Shown piece by piece: positions 10,015 to 16,565 of a stretch of DNA of 30,259 bases. How positions within the stretch are numbered: the first letter of the stretch is position 1; every line of letters starts with the position of its first letter. The stretch spans positions 1 through 30,259 of the forward strand of contig DJUX01000033.1 of NCBI GenBank assembly GCA_002440665.1, written 5' to 3'. The notes beneath the pieces were generated by a model, which had not been told where the DNA came from, did not search any database, and worked only from the letters and a program-made list of their open reading frames with translations. The DNA is from Dechloromonas sp. UBA6271. GTDB lineage: Bacteria > Pseudomonadota > Gammaproteobacteria > Burkholderiales > Rhodocyclaceae. Made by a program: the position numbers and the translations under genes.

Positions 10015-10986
10015 TCAGGCCTTTCCCCCGGCGTCTTCGTCGATGTTCGACAACGCCGAGAAGCGCGCCTCGTTACGCCGTGCGTCGTCGTTGGCGACCC
10101 AGCGCAGCAACTGGCCGTCGGGATTGTTGCGGTTGACCGTGCCGCAGGCCGAAATGCACTGGCCGCACTGCGTGCAGGCGAACATCCAGCGTTTGACGTT
10201 GCGCGGCTTGAGGCGCATCGGGCAGACGGCGTCGCAGGCCGAGCCGTTGCCGTTGAGGCAGGCGGTGCAGTCGGTCAGGCGTTCGCGCTCGAAGCCGACG
10301 ACCATCGCCTTCTTGTTGCCCATCCAGGCGAAGCTCTGGAAAAGGCCGACGGCGCAGGCGTAGCGGCAGAACAGGTGGCGGGCGAAAAGGAATTCCAGCG
10401 TCAGCACGGTGGTGGCGGCGGTCAGGAAAATGACTTCGCCGCGATAGAGGCTGAAGTTGACCAGGCCGGAATAAACGTGAAACGGCGGCATCAGGTAGGT
10501 CAGGCCGACCACTGCCCAGGCGAAGGCGAAGCCGATGGCGGCGGGGACGACGGCGAACCAGTAGCGCTTGTCGCGCGGGGCCGGTGTGCCGTCCGGTTCC
10601 CAGGGCGGGGTCTTGTTTTTGTCCCACAGCGAATGCTTGCCGGTGGCGAAGAGCATCAGGCGGTTGATGGTTTCGACCACCGAGAAATGCGGGCACAGCC
10701 AGCCGCAATAGAGGCGGCCCCATTTCCAGGCGACGCCGATGATCAGCGCGCCGGCGCCAAGGAGCGGCAAAAACAGGTAAAAAATGAGGTTGACCGCAGC
10801 TGTGCCCGCATCGACGCGCCCGGCGATCAGGTCGTCGATGCCGAGATGCCACGGAATGCTCAGAAAATAGGCGTGCCTCTCGGTCAGGTCGTAGCGGAAG
10901 AGATCGAAGATCGGCGTCAGTGTGAACAGCGCGAAGAAGCCGATCTGCGCCAGCACCCGGTAGCGTTGCAGCGCCGGCTTGTTCAT
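10015..10986 (-). CDS. Membrane-bound polyferredoxin of the NapH/NosR/CcoG type inside the nor cluster
   Basis: A 323-residue membrane protein with about five hydrophobic segments and four cysteine groups: CGWLCP (94-99), CRYAC (207-211), C240-x2-C243-x7-C251-x3-CP, and C271-x2-C-x2-C-x3-C281. The first two motifs sit at membrane borders as in NapH, NosR and CcoG/RdxA; the last two look like two 4Fe-4S ferredoxin sites, although the penultimate one is stretched. I infer electron transfer from the quinol pool or an assembly role for NOR. The ATG at 10986 overlaps the stop of the gene before it (ATGA), which decides the start; a longer open frame upstream is only a shadow of that neighbour. It is clearly part of the norE-to-norD unit, but I know no established name for it. 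Confidence 0.85.
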   Translation of the reverse strand: MNKPALQRYRVLAQIGFFALFTLTPIFDLFRYDLTERHAYFLSIPWHLGIDDLIAGRVDAGTAAVNLIFYLFLPLLGAGALIIGVAWKWGRLYCGWLCPHFSVVETINRLMLFATGKHSLWDKNKTPPWEPDGTPAPRDKRYWFAVVPAAIGFAFAWAVVGLTYLMPPFHVYSGLVNFSLYRGEVIFLTAATTVLTLEFLFARHLFCRYACAVGLFQSFAWMGNKKAMVVGFERERLTDCTACLNGNGSACDAVCPMRLKPRNVKRWMFACTQCGQCISACGTVNRNNPDGQLLRWVANDDARRNEARFSALSNIDEDAGGKA

Positions 10987-11390
10987 GGATTGCGCGGACC
11001 GATCAGCGGGAAGCGCCAGGTCTGGCCGGCCAGGGCCTTGATCAGTCCGAACATGCCGAACAGCACCAGCGTCGAGTGGATGCAAGTGAAGTAGAGGATG
11101 ACGGCGACCCAGGTGTATTCCCAGTAGAGGCCGCCGATCAGGATGAACAGGGCGATCAGCGAGACGATCAGCAGGCCGCCCCAAAGGCTGACGAAGGTGG
11201 CTTGCTTGAGGTGCTGGCGGGCCAGCGGCGGCGCACTGTCCTTGTAGCGCAGCCACAGCGAGAGCAGGATGGCGAAGGCGATGCCGGGCGCCAGCAGCAG
11301 GTTGATCAGGAACAGCGTTTCGGCGAGGACGGCCAGGTTTTGCCCGGCCTTCTCCTCGGTGAAGCCGAAGTCATCGTCCGAAAGTGGCAT
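10983..11390 (-). CDS. Small membrane protein of the nor cluster (DUF4870-like)
   Basis: A 135-residue protein with three hydrophobic segments (about 23-46, 67-90 and 93-118) and a hydrophilic N-terminus. The layout resembles DUF4870-type small membrane proteins, including a Trp-Arg-Phe-Pro end, but I cannot confirm the family by eye. It starts 20 bases before the end of norQ and its TGA overlaps the ATG of the polyferredoxin gene, so it is coupled to both. The position between an ATPase and an iron-sulphur membrane protein suggests a partner of the polyferredoxin in NOR assembly or electron supply; this is inference only. Confidence 0.75.
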   Translation of the reverse strand: MPLSDDDFGFTEEKAGQNLAVLAETLFLINLLLAPGIAFAILLSLWLRYKDSAPPLARQHLKQATFVSLWGGLLIVSLIALFILIGGLYWEYTWVAVILYFTCIHSTLVLFGMFGLIKALAGQTWRFPLIGPRNP

Positions 11391-12153
11391 TGACGATTTC
11401 CATCAGCGCCTCGACGGTTTCCTCGTCGTCGGTCAGGCTTTCGACCAGCGCGGCGCGGCAGGCGGCGCTGACGTCGAAGCCGGACTTGATCAGCGTCGCG
11501 GCGTAAACCAGCAGGCGGGTGCTGGCGACTTCTTCGAGATCGCGGTCCTTCAAGGCGCGGAAGGATTTGGCGATGCCGACCAGGCGTTTGGCGAGTTCGG
11601 CGTCGCATCCGGTTTCGCCGATCAGGATGGAAATCTCGCGTTCCGCACTGGGGAAGTCGAAGCGCATCGAGACGAAACGCTGGCGGGTCGACGGCTTCAA
11701 ACCCTTGAGCAGGTTCTGGTAGCCGGGGTTGTAGGAAACGACCAGCATGAAGTTGATCGGCGCTTCCAGCGTCTCGCCGGTGCGGTCGATCGGCAGGATA
11801 CGGCGGTCGTCGGCCAGCGGATGCAGCACGACGGTGGTGTCCTTGCGCGCCTCGACCACTTCGTCGAGGTAGCAGATGCCGCCTTCGCGCACGGCGCGGG
11901 TCAGCGGGCCGTCACACCAGTAGGTGCCCTTGTCCGAAATCAGGTGGCGGCCGACGAGGTCGGCGGCGGTCAGGTCGTCGTGGCAGGCCACGGTGTACAG
12001 AGGCAACTTGAGGCGGGCGGCCATGTGCGAGACGAAGCGCGTCTTGCCGCAGCCGGTCGGACCCTTGATCAGCAGCGGCAGGCGCTCGCGGAAGGCGTGC
12101 TCGAAGAGCGATATTTCGTTGCCGGAAGGTTCGTAGAAGGGTAGTTCGGTCAT
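11371..12153 (-). CDS. norQ: NorQ, MoxR/CbbQ-family AAA+ ATPase
   Basis: A 260-residue AAA+ ATPase. Walker A is GPTGCGKT (31-38), Walker B is ICYLDE (93-98), and the sensor and arginine-finger region lies near SYNPGYQ and STRQRF. This is the pattern of the NorQ/NirQ/CbbQ branch of MoxR ATPases, which work with a VWA partner, here NorD, to activate a metalloenzyme. The start ATG at 12153 overlaps the norF stop by four bases (ATGA). The 3' end overlaps the next gene by 20 bases. Length and motifs are standard for the family. Confidence 0.94.
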   Translation of the reverse strand: MTELPFYEPSGNEISLFEHAFRERLPLLIKGPTGCGKTRFVSHMAARLKLPLYTVACHDDLTAADLVGRHLISDKGTYWCDGPLTRAVREGGICYLDEVVEARKDTTVVLHPLADDRRILPIDRTGETLEAPINFMLVVSYNPGYQNLLKGLKPSTRQRFVSMRFDFPSAEREISILIGETGCDAELAKRLVGIAKSFRALKDRDLEEVASTRLLVYAATLIKSGFDVSAACRAALVESLTDDEETVEALMEIVNATFGR

Positions 12154-12416
12154 TTGAGGGAGATCCAGTAGGCGAGCAGAATCAGGCTGGAAACGAGTAT
12201 AAGCCAGCCTTCGAGCAGGGCGCGCCAGAGTCGCGGGGCTTCGCGCAGTTCCATGAAGTCGAGAATCACCAGCCGCCCCTTGACGAAGGCGATGACCAGC
12301 ATGGCGACGATGGCCAGCGTGCCGGCGGCACCGACTTCGCCGAGATACCAGGTGATCGAGGTGGCGACCAGCAGGACCAGCCAGGCGCGGTGGGCAGGGT
12401 TTTTCAAGGCGTTCAT
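12150..12416 (-). CDS. norF: NorF-like small membrane protein
   Basis: An 88-residue protein with three hydrophobic segments resembling prokaryotic cytochrome oxidase subunit IV-like proteins; in denitrifiers a protein of this size beside NorE is called NorF. An ATG 13 codons further upstream is possible, but the ATG at 12416 overlaps the norE stop by one base (TGATG), the usual sign of coupling, so I chose it. Its exact role is unsettled; in Paracoccus-type nor operons NorE and NorF are not essential for enzyme activity but improve it. Confidence 0.8.
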   Translation of the reverse strand: MNALKNPAHRAWLVLLVATSITWYLGEVGAAGTLAIVAMLVIAFVKGRLVILDFMELREAPRLWRALLEGWLILVSSLILLAYWISLK

Positions 12417-13015
12417 CAGCGCATCACGTAAACGAGCGGGAAAAGGATGATCCACAGCAGGTCGACCATGTGCCAGTAGGCGGCCCCGCTCTCCAGGCCG
12501 TGCGCGTCATGGCTGCCATAGACACCCTTGCGCGCCTGCACCCAGAGAATGGTGAGGATGACCATGCCGAGGATGACGTGCATGAAGTGGAAGAAGGTCA
12601 GCGAGATGTAGAACATGTAGAAGGTGTTGGTCGACATCGAAATGCCGGCGCCGAACTTGGCGGCGTATTCGAAGACCTTGACGACCAGGAAACCGCCGCC
12701 GCACAGGAAACCGAGCAGGATGTTGCGCGGGATGGCCTTCTGGTCGTTGCGGTGCGCCGCCTGGACAGCGCGGACGACGAACCACGAGCCGGTGATCAGC
12801 AAAAAAGTGTTCAGCGCCCCAGCGTTGCGGTCCAGCGTCTGCTGATAGAGGTTGAACATCTCGACGTTCCTCGCCCGGGCGAAGGCGTAGGAGGCGAAGA
12901 AGACGGCGAAGGCCAGCATCTCGGCGAGGATGAAGAACCAGATGGCGAGGTCGCCGGGCAGGCGCTTTTGCGGTGTTTCGGGTGGGATCAGGGCGGCTGT
13001 GGTCATGGCACACAT
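12416..13015 (-). CDS. norE: NorE, haem-copper oxidase subunit III-like protein
   Basis: A 199-residue integral membrane protein with about five transmembrane helices and the subunit III signature regions (PGDLAIWFFILAEM near residues 20-33, and the FFHFMHVILGM region near 141-151). This matches NorE of nor operons. Two starts are possible: ATG at 13015 and ATG at 13006 (MTTAALIPP). The putative promoter upstream would begin transcription at about 13006-13007, favouring the shorter form made from a leaderless or nearly leaderless message. NorE is the first gene of a coupled series running to norD. Confidence 0.9.
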   Translation of the reverse strand: MCAMTTAALIPPETPQKRLPGDLAIWFFILAEMLAFAVFFASYAFARARNVEMFNLYQQTLDRNAGALNTFLLITGSWFVVRAVQAAHRNDQKAIPRNILLGFLCGGGFLVVKVFEYAAKFGAGISMSTNTFYMFYISLTFFHFMHVILGMVILTILWVQARKGVYGSHDAHGLESGAAYWHMVDLLWIILFPLVYVMR

Positions 13016-13055
13016 CTTATCGGCAAGCGCCCCGGCGAAACTTGATGTGGCCCAA
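13014..13055 (-). promoter_or_regulatory. Dnr/FNR-type promoter candidate for norE operon
   Basis: On the - strand TTGGGCCACATCAA (13055-13042) matches 8 of 10 defined bases of TTGAT-N4-ATCAA. Exactly 22 bases later lies TAAGAT (13019-13014), a 4-of-6 match to the -10 consensus. That is the geometry of a class II FNR promoter with the box centred at -41.5, placing the start of transcription at about 13007. It sits just past the norB terminator. Confidence 0.55.
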
Positions 13056-13060
13056 AAATG

Positions 13061-13092
13061 AAAAAAGGCGCAGGTCTTGCGACCCGCACCTT
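13061..13092 (-). terminator. Strong rho-independent terminator after norB
   Basis: Read on the - strand, AAGGTGCGGGTC (13092-13081), loop GCAA, and GACCTGCGCCTT (13076-13065) form a 12-bp stem with two G-U pairs. It is followed directly by a T run (continuing to 13061). It separates the norCB transcript from norE and the genes after it. Confidence 0.88.
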
Positions 13093-13117
13093 ATAAATAC
13101 TACCTGGAGGAAACTGC

Positions 13118-14494
13118 TTAAGCGGCTTTTTCTTCCTGACCACCGTAGAAGAAGCTGGTGATGTAAAGGATGAGGCCGATCAGGAACATGACGCCGGCCC
13201 ATTCACGCATCCAGTAGAACAGCGCAATCTTCTCCTGCGCCACCATGAACGGCAGCGGAGTGTCGGAAACGCGCTGCAGCCAGACCTGCAGGATGCCGGC
13301 GGCGGTCAGGAACAGCGTGATGAAGACCATGGCTACGGTCATCAGCCAGAACGACCACATTTCCAGCACTTGCGACTTGTTGCTGTTGGCAGCGCGGCCA
13401 TTGAGGATGGGCATGGCGTAGGAGATCATCATCAGGTTAACCATGGCGTAGGCGCCATAGAAAGCCATGTGACCGTGAGCGGCGGTGATCTGCGTGCCAT
13501 GGGTGTAGTAGTTCACCGGAGCCAGGGTGTGCAGGAAGCCCCACACGCCAGCACCGAGGAAGGCCATCACACCGGTGCCCAGCGCCCACAACACGGCCGC
13601 CTTGTTCGGATGCTCACGACGACGACGGTTCACCATGTTGAATGCAAACACGGTCATGCCGAAGAACGGAATCGGCTCCAGCGCGGAGAAGATGGAACCC
13701 CACCACTGCCAGTATTCCGGCGTACCGATCCAGAAGTAGTGGTGACCTGTACCGATAATGCCCGAAATCAGCGTCAGGGTGACGATGACATACAGCCACT
13801 TTTCGATCACTTCGCGGTCAACACCGGTCGTCTTGATCAGCACGAAAGCCAGGAAGGAGCCGAGGATCAGTTCCCATACGCCTTCCACCCAGAGGTGCAC
13901 CGTCCACCACCAGAAGAACTTGTCGAGAACGACGTTCACCGGGTTGTAGAAGGAGAACAGGAAGAAGACGGCGAGGCCCCACAAACCGATCAGCAACACC
14001 GTGGCAATCGCAGTCTTCTTGCCCTTCAGCACCGTCATGGTGACGTTGAACAGGAAGGCGAGCGCGACGACCACGATGCCGAGCTTGGTCGGCAGCGGCT
14101 GCTCGAGGAACTCGCGGCCCATGGTTTCGAGCAGGTTGTTACCGGTCAGTTCGGCCAGCGTTGCGTAAGGAACAGCCAGGTAGCCGACGATGGTCAGCGC
14201 ACCGGCGACCAGGAAGACCCAGAACATGAGCAGCGCCAGCTTCGGGCTGAACAGCTCGGTTTCTGCTTCTTCCGGGATCATGTAGTACGTACCGCCCATG
14301 AAGCCGAACAGCAGCCACACGATCAGCAGGTTGGTGTGGACCATGCGGGCCACGTTGAACGGAATGGCGGGGAAAAGGAAGTCGCCGAGCACATACTGCA
14401 GGCCAAGGATGAGGCCGAACAGGATCTGACCGACGAACAGGCCGATTGCCGCAATGAAGTAGGGTTTTGCAACCGCTTGCGATTTGAATTGCAT
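13118..14494 (-). CDS. norB: NorB, catalytic subunit of cytochrome-c-dependent nitric oxide reductase
   Basis: A 458-residue, twelve-helix member of the haem-copper oxidase superfamily that reduces two NO to N2O in the cytoplasmic membrane. All key residues are present: H53 and H342 (low-spin haem b), H340 (haem b3), H200, H251 and H252 (FeB), and E204 and E273. Each is offset by exactly seven from the Pseudomonas aeruginosa cNOR numbering as I remember it (H60, H207, H258, H259, H347, H349, E211, E280). There is no N-terminal extension, so it is not the quinol-dependent qNOR. The gene follows norC by 19 bases and has an AGGAG about nine bases before its ATG. A strong terminator follows. Confidence 0.97.
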   Translation of the reverse strand: MQFKSQAVAKPYFIAAIGLFVGQILFGLILGLQYVLGDFLFPAIPFNVARMVHTNLLIVWLLFGFMGGTYYMIPEEAETELFSPKLALLMFWVFLVAGALTIVGYLAVPYATLAELTGNNLLETMGREFLEQPLPTKLGIVVVALAFLFNVTMTVLKGKKTAIATVLLIGLWGLAVFFLFSFYNPVNVVLDKFFWWWTVHLWVEGVWELILGSFLAFVLIKTTGVDREVIEKWLYVIVTLTLISGIIGTGHHYFWIGTPEYWQWWGSIFSALEPIPFFGMTVFAFNMVNRRRREHPNKAAVLWALGTGVMAFLGAGVWGFLHTLAPVNYYTHGTQITAAHGHMAFYGAYAMVNLMMISYAMPILNGRAANSNKSQVLEMWSFWLMTVAMVFITLFLTAAGILQVWLQRVSDTPLPFMVAQEKIALFYWMREWAGVMFLIGLILYITSFFYGGQEEKAA

Positions 14495-14513
14495 AGTTCA
14501 GTTCTCCTCTCGA

Positions 14514-14942
14514 TCAGCCTTGGCTGTTAGGCGGCCAGTTGGCAGCGTTGATCGAATTGACGTGCTTCAGGAAGGCCACGATGGCATTCAGCTGCTCGTC
14601 GGTGAAGTTGAACTGCGGCATGCTGCGGCGACCCGGAATGCCGTCTTTCGGACGGCTCTGGATGAAGGCCTTGGTGCCTTCGTCGCCGTAGCGGACGACC
14701 ACGTTGCCCAGTTCCGGGGCAAAGTAGGCGCCTTCACCCAACAGGGTATGGCAACCGATACAGTTATTGACTTCCCAAAGCTTCTTGCCTTCGGCGATCT
14801 GCGGCGTGATGTTGGCCCGCATGTCGCGTTTGGGAAGTTGCGAATGGGTGTCGAATGACAACGCAAGGAACAACAGGAAGAAGAATACGGTCCCCCCGTA
14901 AAATATGTTCCGCGCCATCGATTTGGTGAAAGCGCCACTCAT
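14514..14942 (-). CDS. norC: NorC, cytochrome c subunit of nitric oxide reductase
   Basis: A 142-residue protein with a single N-terminal membrane anchor (about residues 13-30) and a periplasmic cytochrome c domain. The haem is bound by C61-I-G-C-H65, and M108 in RSMPQF is the likely sixth ligand. NorC passes electrons from soluble cytochrome c or azurin-type donors to NorB. It is the first gene of the norCB unit. A GGGGG tract about seven bases before the ATG serves as ribosome binding site, and a Dnr-type promoter is predicted upstream. Length and motifs are standard. Confidence 0.97.
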   Translation of the reverse strand: MSGAFTKSMARNIFYGGTVFFFLLFLALSFDTHSQLPKRDMRANITPQIAEGKKLWEVNNCIGCHTLLGEGAYFAPELGNVVVRYGDEGTKAFIQSRPKDGIPGRRSMPQFNFTDEQLNAIVAFLKHVNSINAANWPPNSQG

Positions 14943-14977
14943 TGTTTTCCCCCTTTCGGAAATTGTTTGGCGGTCCG

Positions 14978-15019
14978 ATGGTAGGTTGGGGGAGGGGCCG
15001 GGGCTTTGATTTCGGCTAA
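14978..15019 (-). promoter_or_regulatory. Dnr/FNR-type promoter candidate for norCB
   Basis: On the - strand TTAGCCGAAATCAA (15019-15006) has a perfect ATCAA half site and a partial second half. After exactly 22 bases comes TACCAT (14983-14978), a 4-of-6 -10 match. This gives a box centred at -41.5, a transcription start near 14971 and a 28-base leader before norC. The spacing is identical to that of the norE promoter candidate. Confidence 0.55.
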
Positions 15020-15089
15020 AAAAACCGGGGCATCAGGGGAATAAGTTGGCCATTCGCTCGTGATGCCCGGTCTGGCGGCAGCTTTCACC

Positions 15090-15115
15090 GGTCTTCCGGG
15101 CGGCACCGGAAGACC
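15090..15115 (-). terminator. Stem-loop after the 68-residue gene
   Basis: GGTCTTCCGG (15090-15099) and CCGGAAGACC (15106-15115) form a perfect 10-bp inverted repeat with a six-base loop, starting 8 bases past the stop of the small - strand gene. No T-tract follows, so it is a terminator-like or transcript-stabilising hairpin rather than a textbook terminator. Confidence 0.55.
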
Positions 15116-15123
15116 AGGAGAAT

Positions 15124-15330
15124 TCAGAACACGGGGCCGGCGAAGACATCCTTGAAGTAGGTGTCGACGTCGTATTCGACAGGTCGCAGGCCGGGCAGGA
15201 AGTTGCTGCCGCGCTCCGCGGCGGCCGGGACGCTTGCTGCGCCCTTGAAGATGTCCTCGTAGTGCATCGTTCCGGCGCTTGTCTTGAGCCGGAATCCGGG
15301 GATGCGATCGAAAAATGACTGGATGGACAT
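15124..15330 (-). CDS. Unrecognised 68-residue protein
   Basis: A small soluble protein of 68 residues with no signal peptide, membrane segment or cysteine; it is rich in Phe and Pro with acidic and aromatic residues near its C-terminus (EYDVDTYFKDVF). I do not recognise its family. The start is set by a strong AAAGGAG six bases before the ATG at 15330; an ATG twelve codons earlier lacks one. Good ribosome binding site, a near-consensus -10 and a palindrome over the -35 show that this is a real, probably well-expressed and regulated gene. It is divergent from a LysR regulator, which may or may not control it, and lies upstream of norC on the same strand but is separated by a hairpin. Confidence 0.7.
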   Translation of the reverse strand: MSIQSFFDRIPGFRLKTSAGTMHYEDIFKGAASVPAAAERGSNFLPGLRPVEYDVDTYFKDVFAGPVF

Positions 15331-15369
15331 GACTGACTCCTTTGCTGCCTGATTTAAATTCACGTTCTC

Positions 15370-15398
15370 AATATAGTGTTCATGCTGCGGTGCAGCAA
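15370..15398 (-). promoter_or_regulatory. Promoter and palindromic operator of the 68-residue gene
   Basis: On the - strand a TTGCTG (15398-15393) and TATATT (15375-15370) are 17 bases apart; the -10 matches the consensus in five of six bases, the -35 in three. The palindrome TGCTGC-N3-GCAGCA (15383-15397) covers the -35 and part of the spacer, an ideal place for a repressor. Its core CTGC-N3-GCAG equals the site I recall for the polyhydroxyalkanoate regulator PhaR of Paracoccus. Confidence 0.6.
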
Positions 15399-15421
15399 AC
15401 CATGATTTATTAACGTCAACG

Positions 15422-15434
15422 TAAGTTAAACTTA
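15422..15434 (+). promoter_or_regulatory. LysR-type box (T-N11-A palindrome)
   Basis: TAAGTTAAACTTA is a 6-1-6 inverted repeat that fits the T-N11-A rule of LysR-type regulator binding sites. It lies 15 bases before the first possible start of the lysR gene, in the divergent promoter region, as expected for autoregulation. Confidence 0.5.
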
Positions 15435-15448
15435 ATCGTGTTCCCGAC

Positions 15449-16417
15449 TTGGGAGTATTTTTCCTGGCCTACCGTCTTCCCCCGCTCTCCACGTTTCGTA
15501 CCTTCGAATCGGCGGCGCGCCATCTCAGTTTCAGGAAGGCCGCCGAGGAATTGCACGTCACGCCGTCGGCGGTCAGCCAGCAGATCAAGACCCTCGAGTC
15601 CTGGCTTGGCCGTCCCTTGTTCCATCGCCGGCAAAACCTGCTGCAACTGACCGAGGACGGCATGGCCATGTTTCCCCGGGTGCGCGAGGGCCTGGACTGC
15701 TTCGCGGCGGCAGTGGAGACTACGCGCCACGATACGGCGCTGACCCTGAACGTTACCGCGCCGCCCTCGTGCGCCACGCGCTGGCTGGTTCCCCGCCTGT
15801 CGCGGTTTTCCACGGCGCATCCGGCGGTGGCGATCAGGGTCACCAGTTCGGTCGACAATATCGACGGCCCGCATCCCGTAGCCGGACCGAAAAACGAACT
15901 GATCGATCCGCGCGACGATGCGGGCGAAGTAGCGATCCGGTTCGGAACGGGGTTGTACCCCGGCTACCAGGTCGAAAAAATCCTCACTCCCGACTTCGTC
16001 GTGGCCTGCAGCCCGCGCCTGCTGACCGGGGAGCCACCCTTGCGCTCGCCCGGTGACCTGAGCGGGCACATACTGATCCACGACGAATCGATCCCGAGCG
16101 CGGGGAAGGGGCCGATCTGGGGCGCCTGGCTGAAACTCGCCGGGGTCGACGGCATCGATATCGAACGCGGGCCGCGTTTTTCGAACACGCTGCTGGTTCT
16201 CGAGGCGGTACTGGAGGGGCAGGGGGTTGCGCTGGTGCCCAAGCCGCTGATCGAAGCCGACGTCGCCGCCGGACGCCTGAACCTTCCTTTCACCATTCAC
16301 CTGCCTTCGGCCTATTCGTATTTCCTCGTCGTGCCGGGCGCCTTGGCCGAGCAGGATACGGTTGCCGCGTTCCGGGAGTGGCTGCATGCGGAGGCCACTG
16401 CGCTTCCCGCCGTTTGA
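15449..16417 (+). CDS. LysR-family transcriptional regulator (GcvA-like)
   Basis: A LysR-type regulator of about 320 residues. The N-terminal winged helix-turn-helix shows the GcvA-like pattern RLPPLSTFRTFESAARHLSF, followed by KAAEELHVTPSAVSQQI (recognition helix region, about residues 29-47). The rest is the periplasmic-binding-protein-like effector domain. An in-frame stop at 15422 leaves no ATG or GTG start: the choices are TTG at 15449 or CTG at 15464. The CTG has a GGGAG eight bases before it and would give a protein starting MAYRLPPL, the usual GcvA-family length, so it is a serious alternative. GcvA regulates glycine cleavage in E. coli, but this group is large and the target here is unknown; the divergent 68-residue gene is the natural candidate. 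Confidence 0.9.
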   Translation: MGVFFLAYRLPPLSTFRTFESAARHLSFRKAAEELHVTPSAVSQQIKTLESWLGRPLFHRRQNLLQLTEDGMAMFPRVREGLDCFAAAVETTRHDTALTLNVTAPPSCATRWLVPRLSRFSTAHPAVAIRVTSSVDNIDGPHPVAGPKNELIDPRDDAGEVAIRFGTGLYPGYQVEKILTPDFVVACSPRLLTGEPPLRSPGDLSGHILIHDESIPSAGKGPIWGAWLKLAGVDGIDIERGPRFSNTLLVLEAVLEGQGVALVPKPLIEADVAAGRLNLPFTIHLPSAYSYFLVVPGALAEQDTVAAFREWLHAEATALPAV

Positions 16418-16565
16418 CGGTGCGGCGCCTGCACTGCCCCGTCATTACAAGCGGTCACAGGCCACGGCGGGCAGCGCTGCTATCATTCTTGCCCCCGGAG
16501 TGGACGACGCCGCGAAATGAGGGTTGTCGGCCGATCCGGACTGTTCAACTCTTTCCCGAGCCGCC

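Noticed and set aside
8691..10136. 481-codon + strand frame opposite norD
   Set aside because: norD carries recognisable motifs and operon context; the + strand product is a low-complexity Gly/Ala/Val shadow.
13118..14494. Quinol-dependent NOR (qNOR)
   Set aside because: The protein is 458 residues without the N-terminal extension of qNOR and is paired with a cytochrome c subunit, so it is cNOR.
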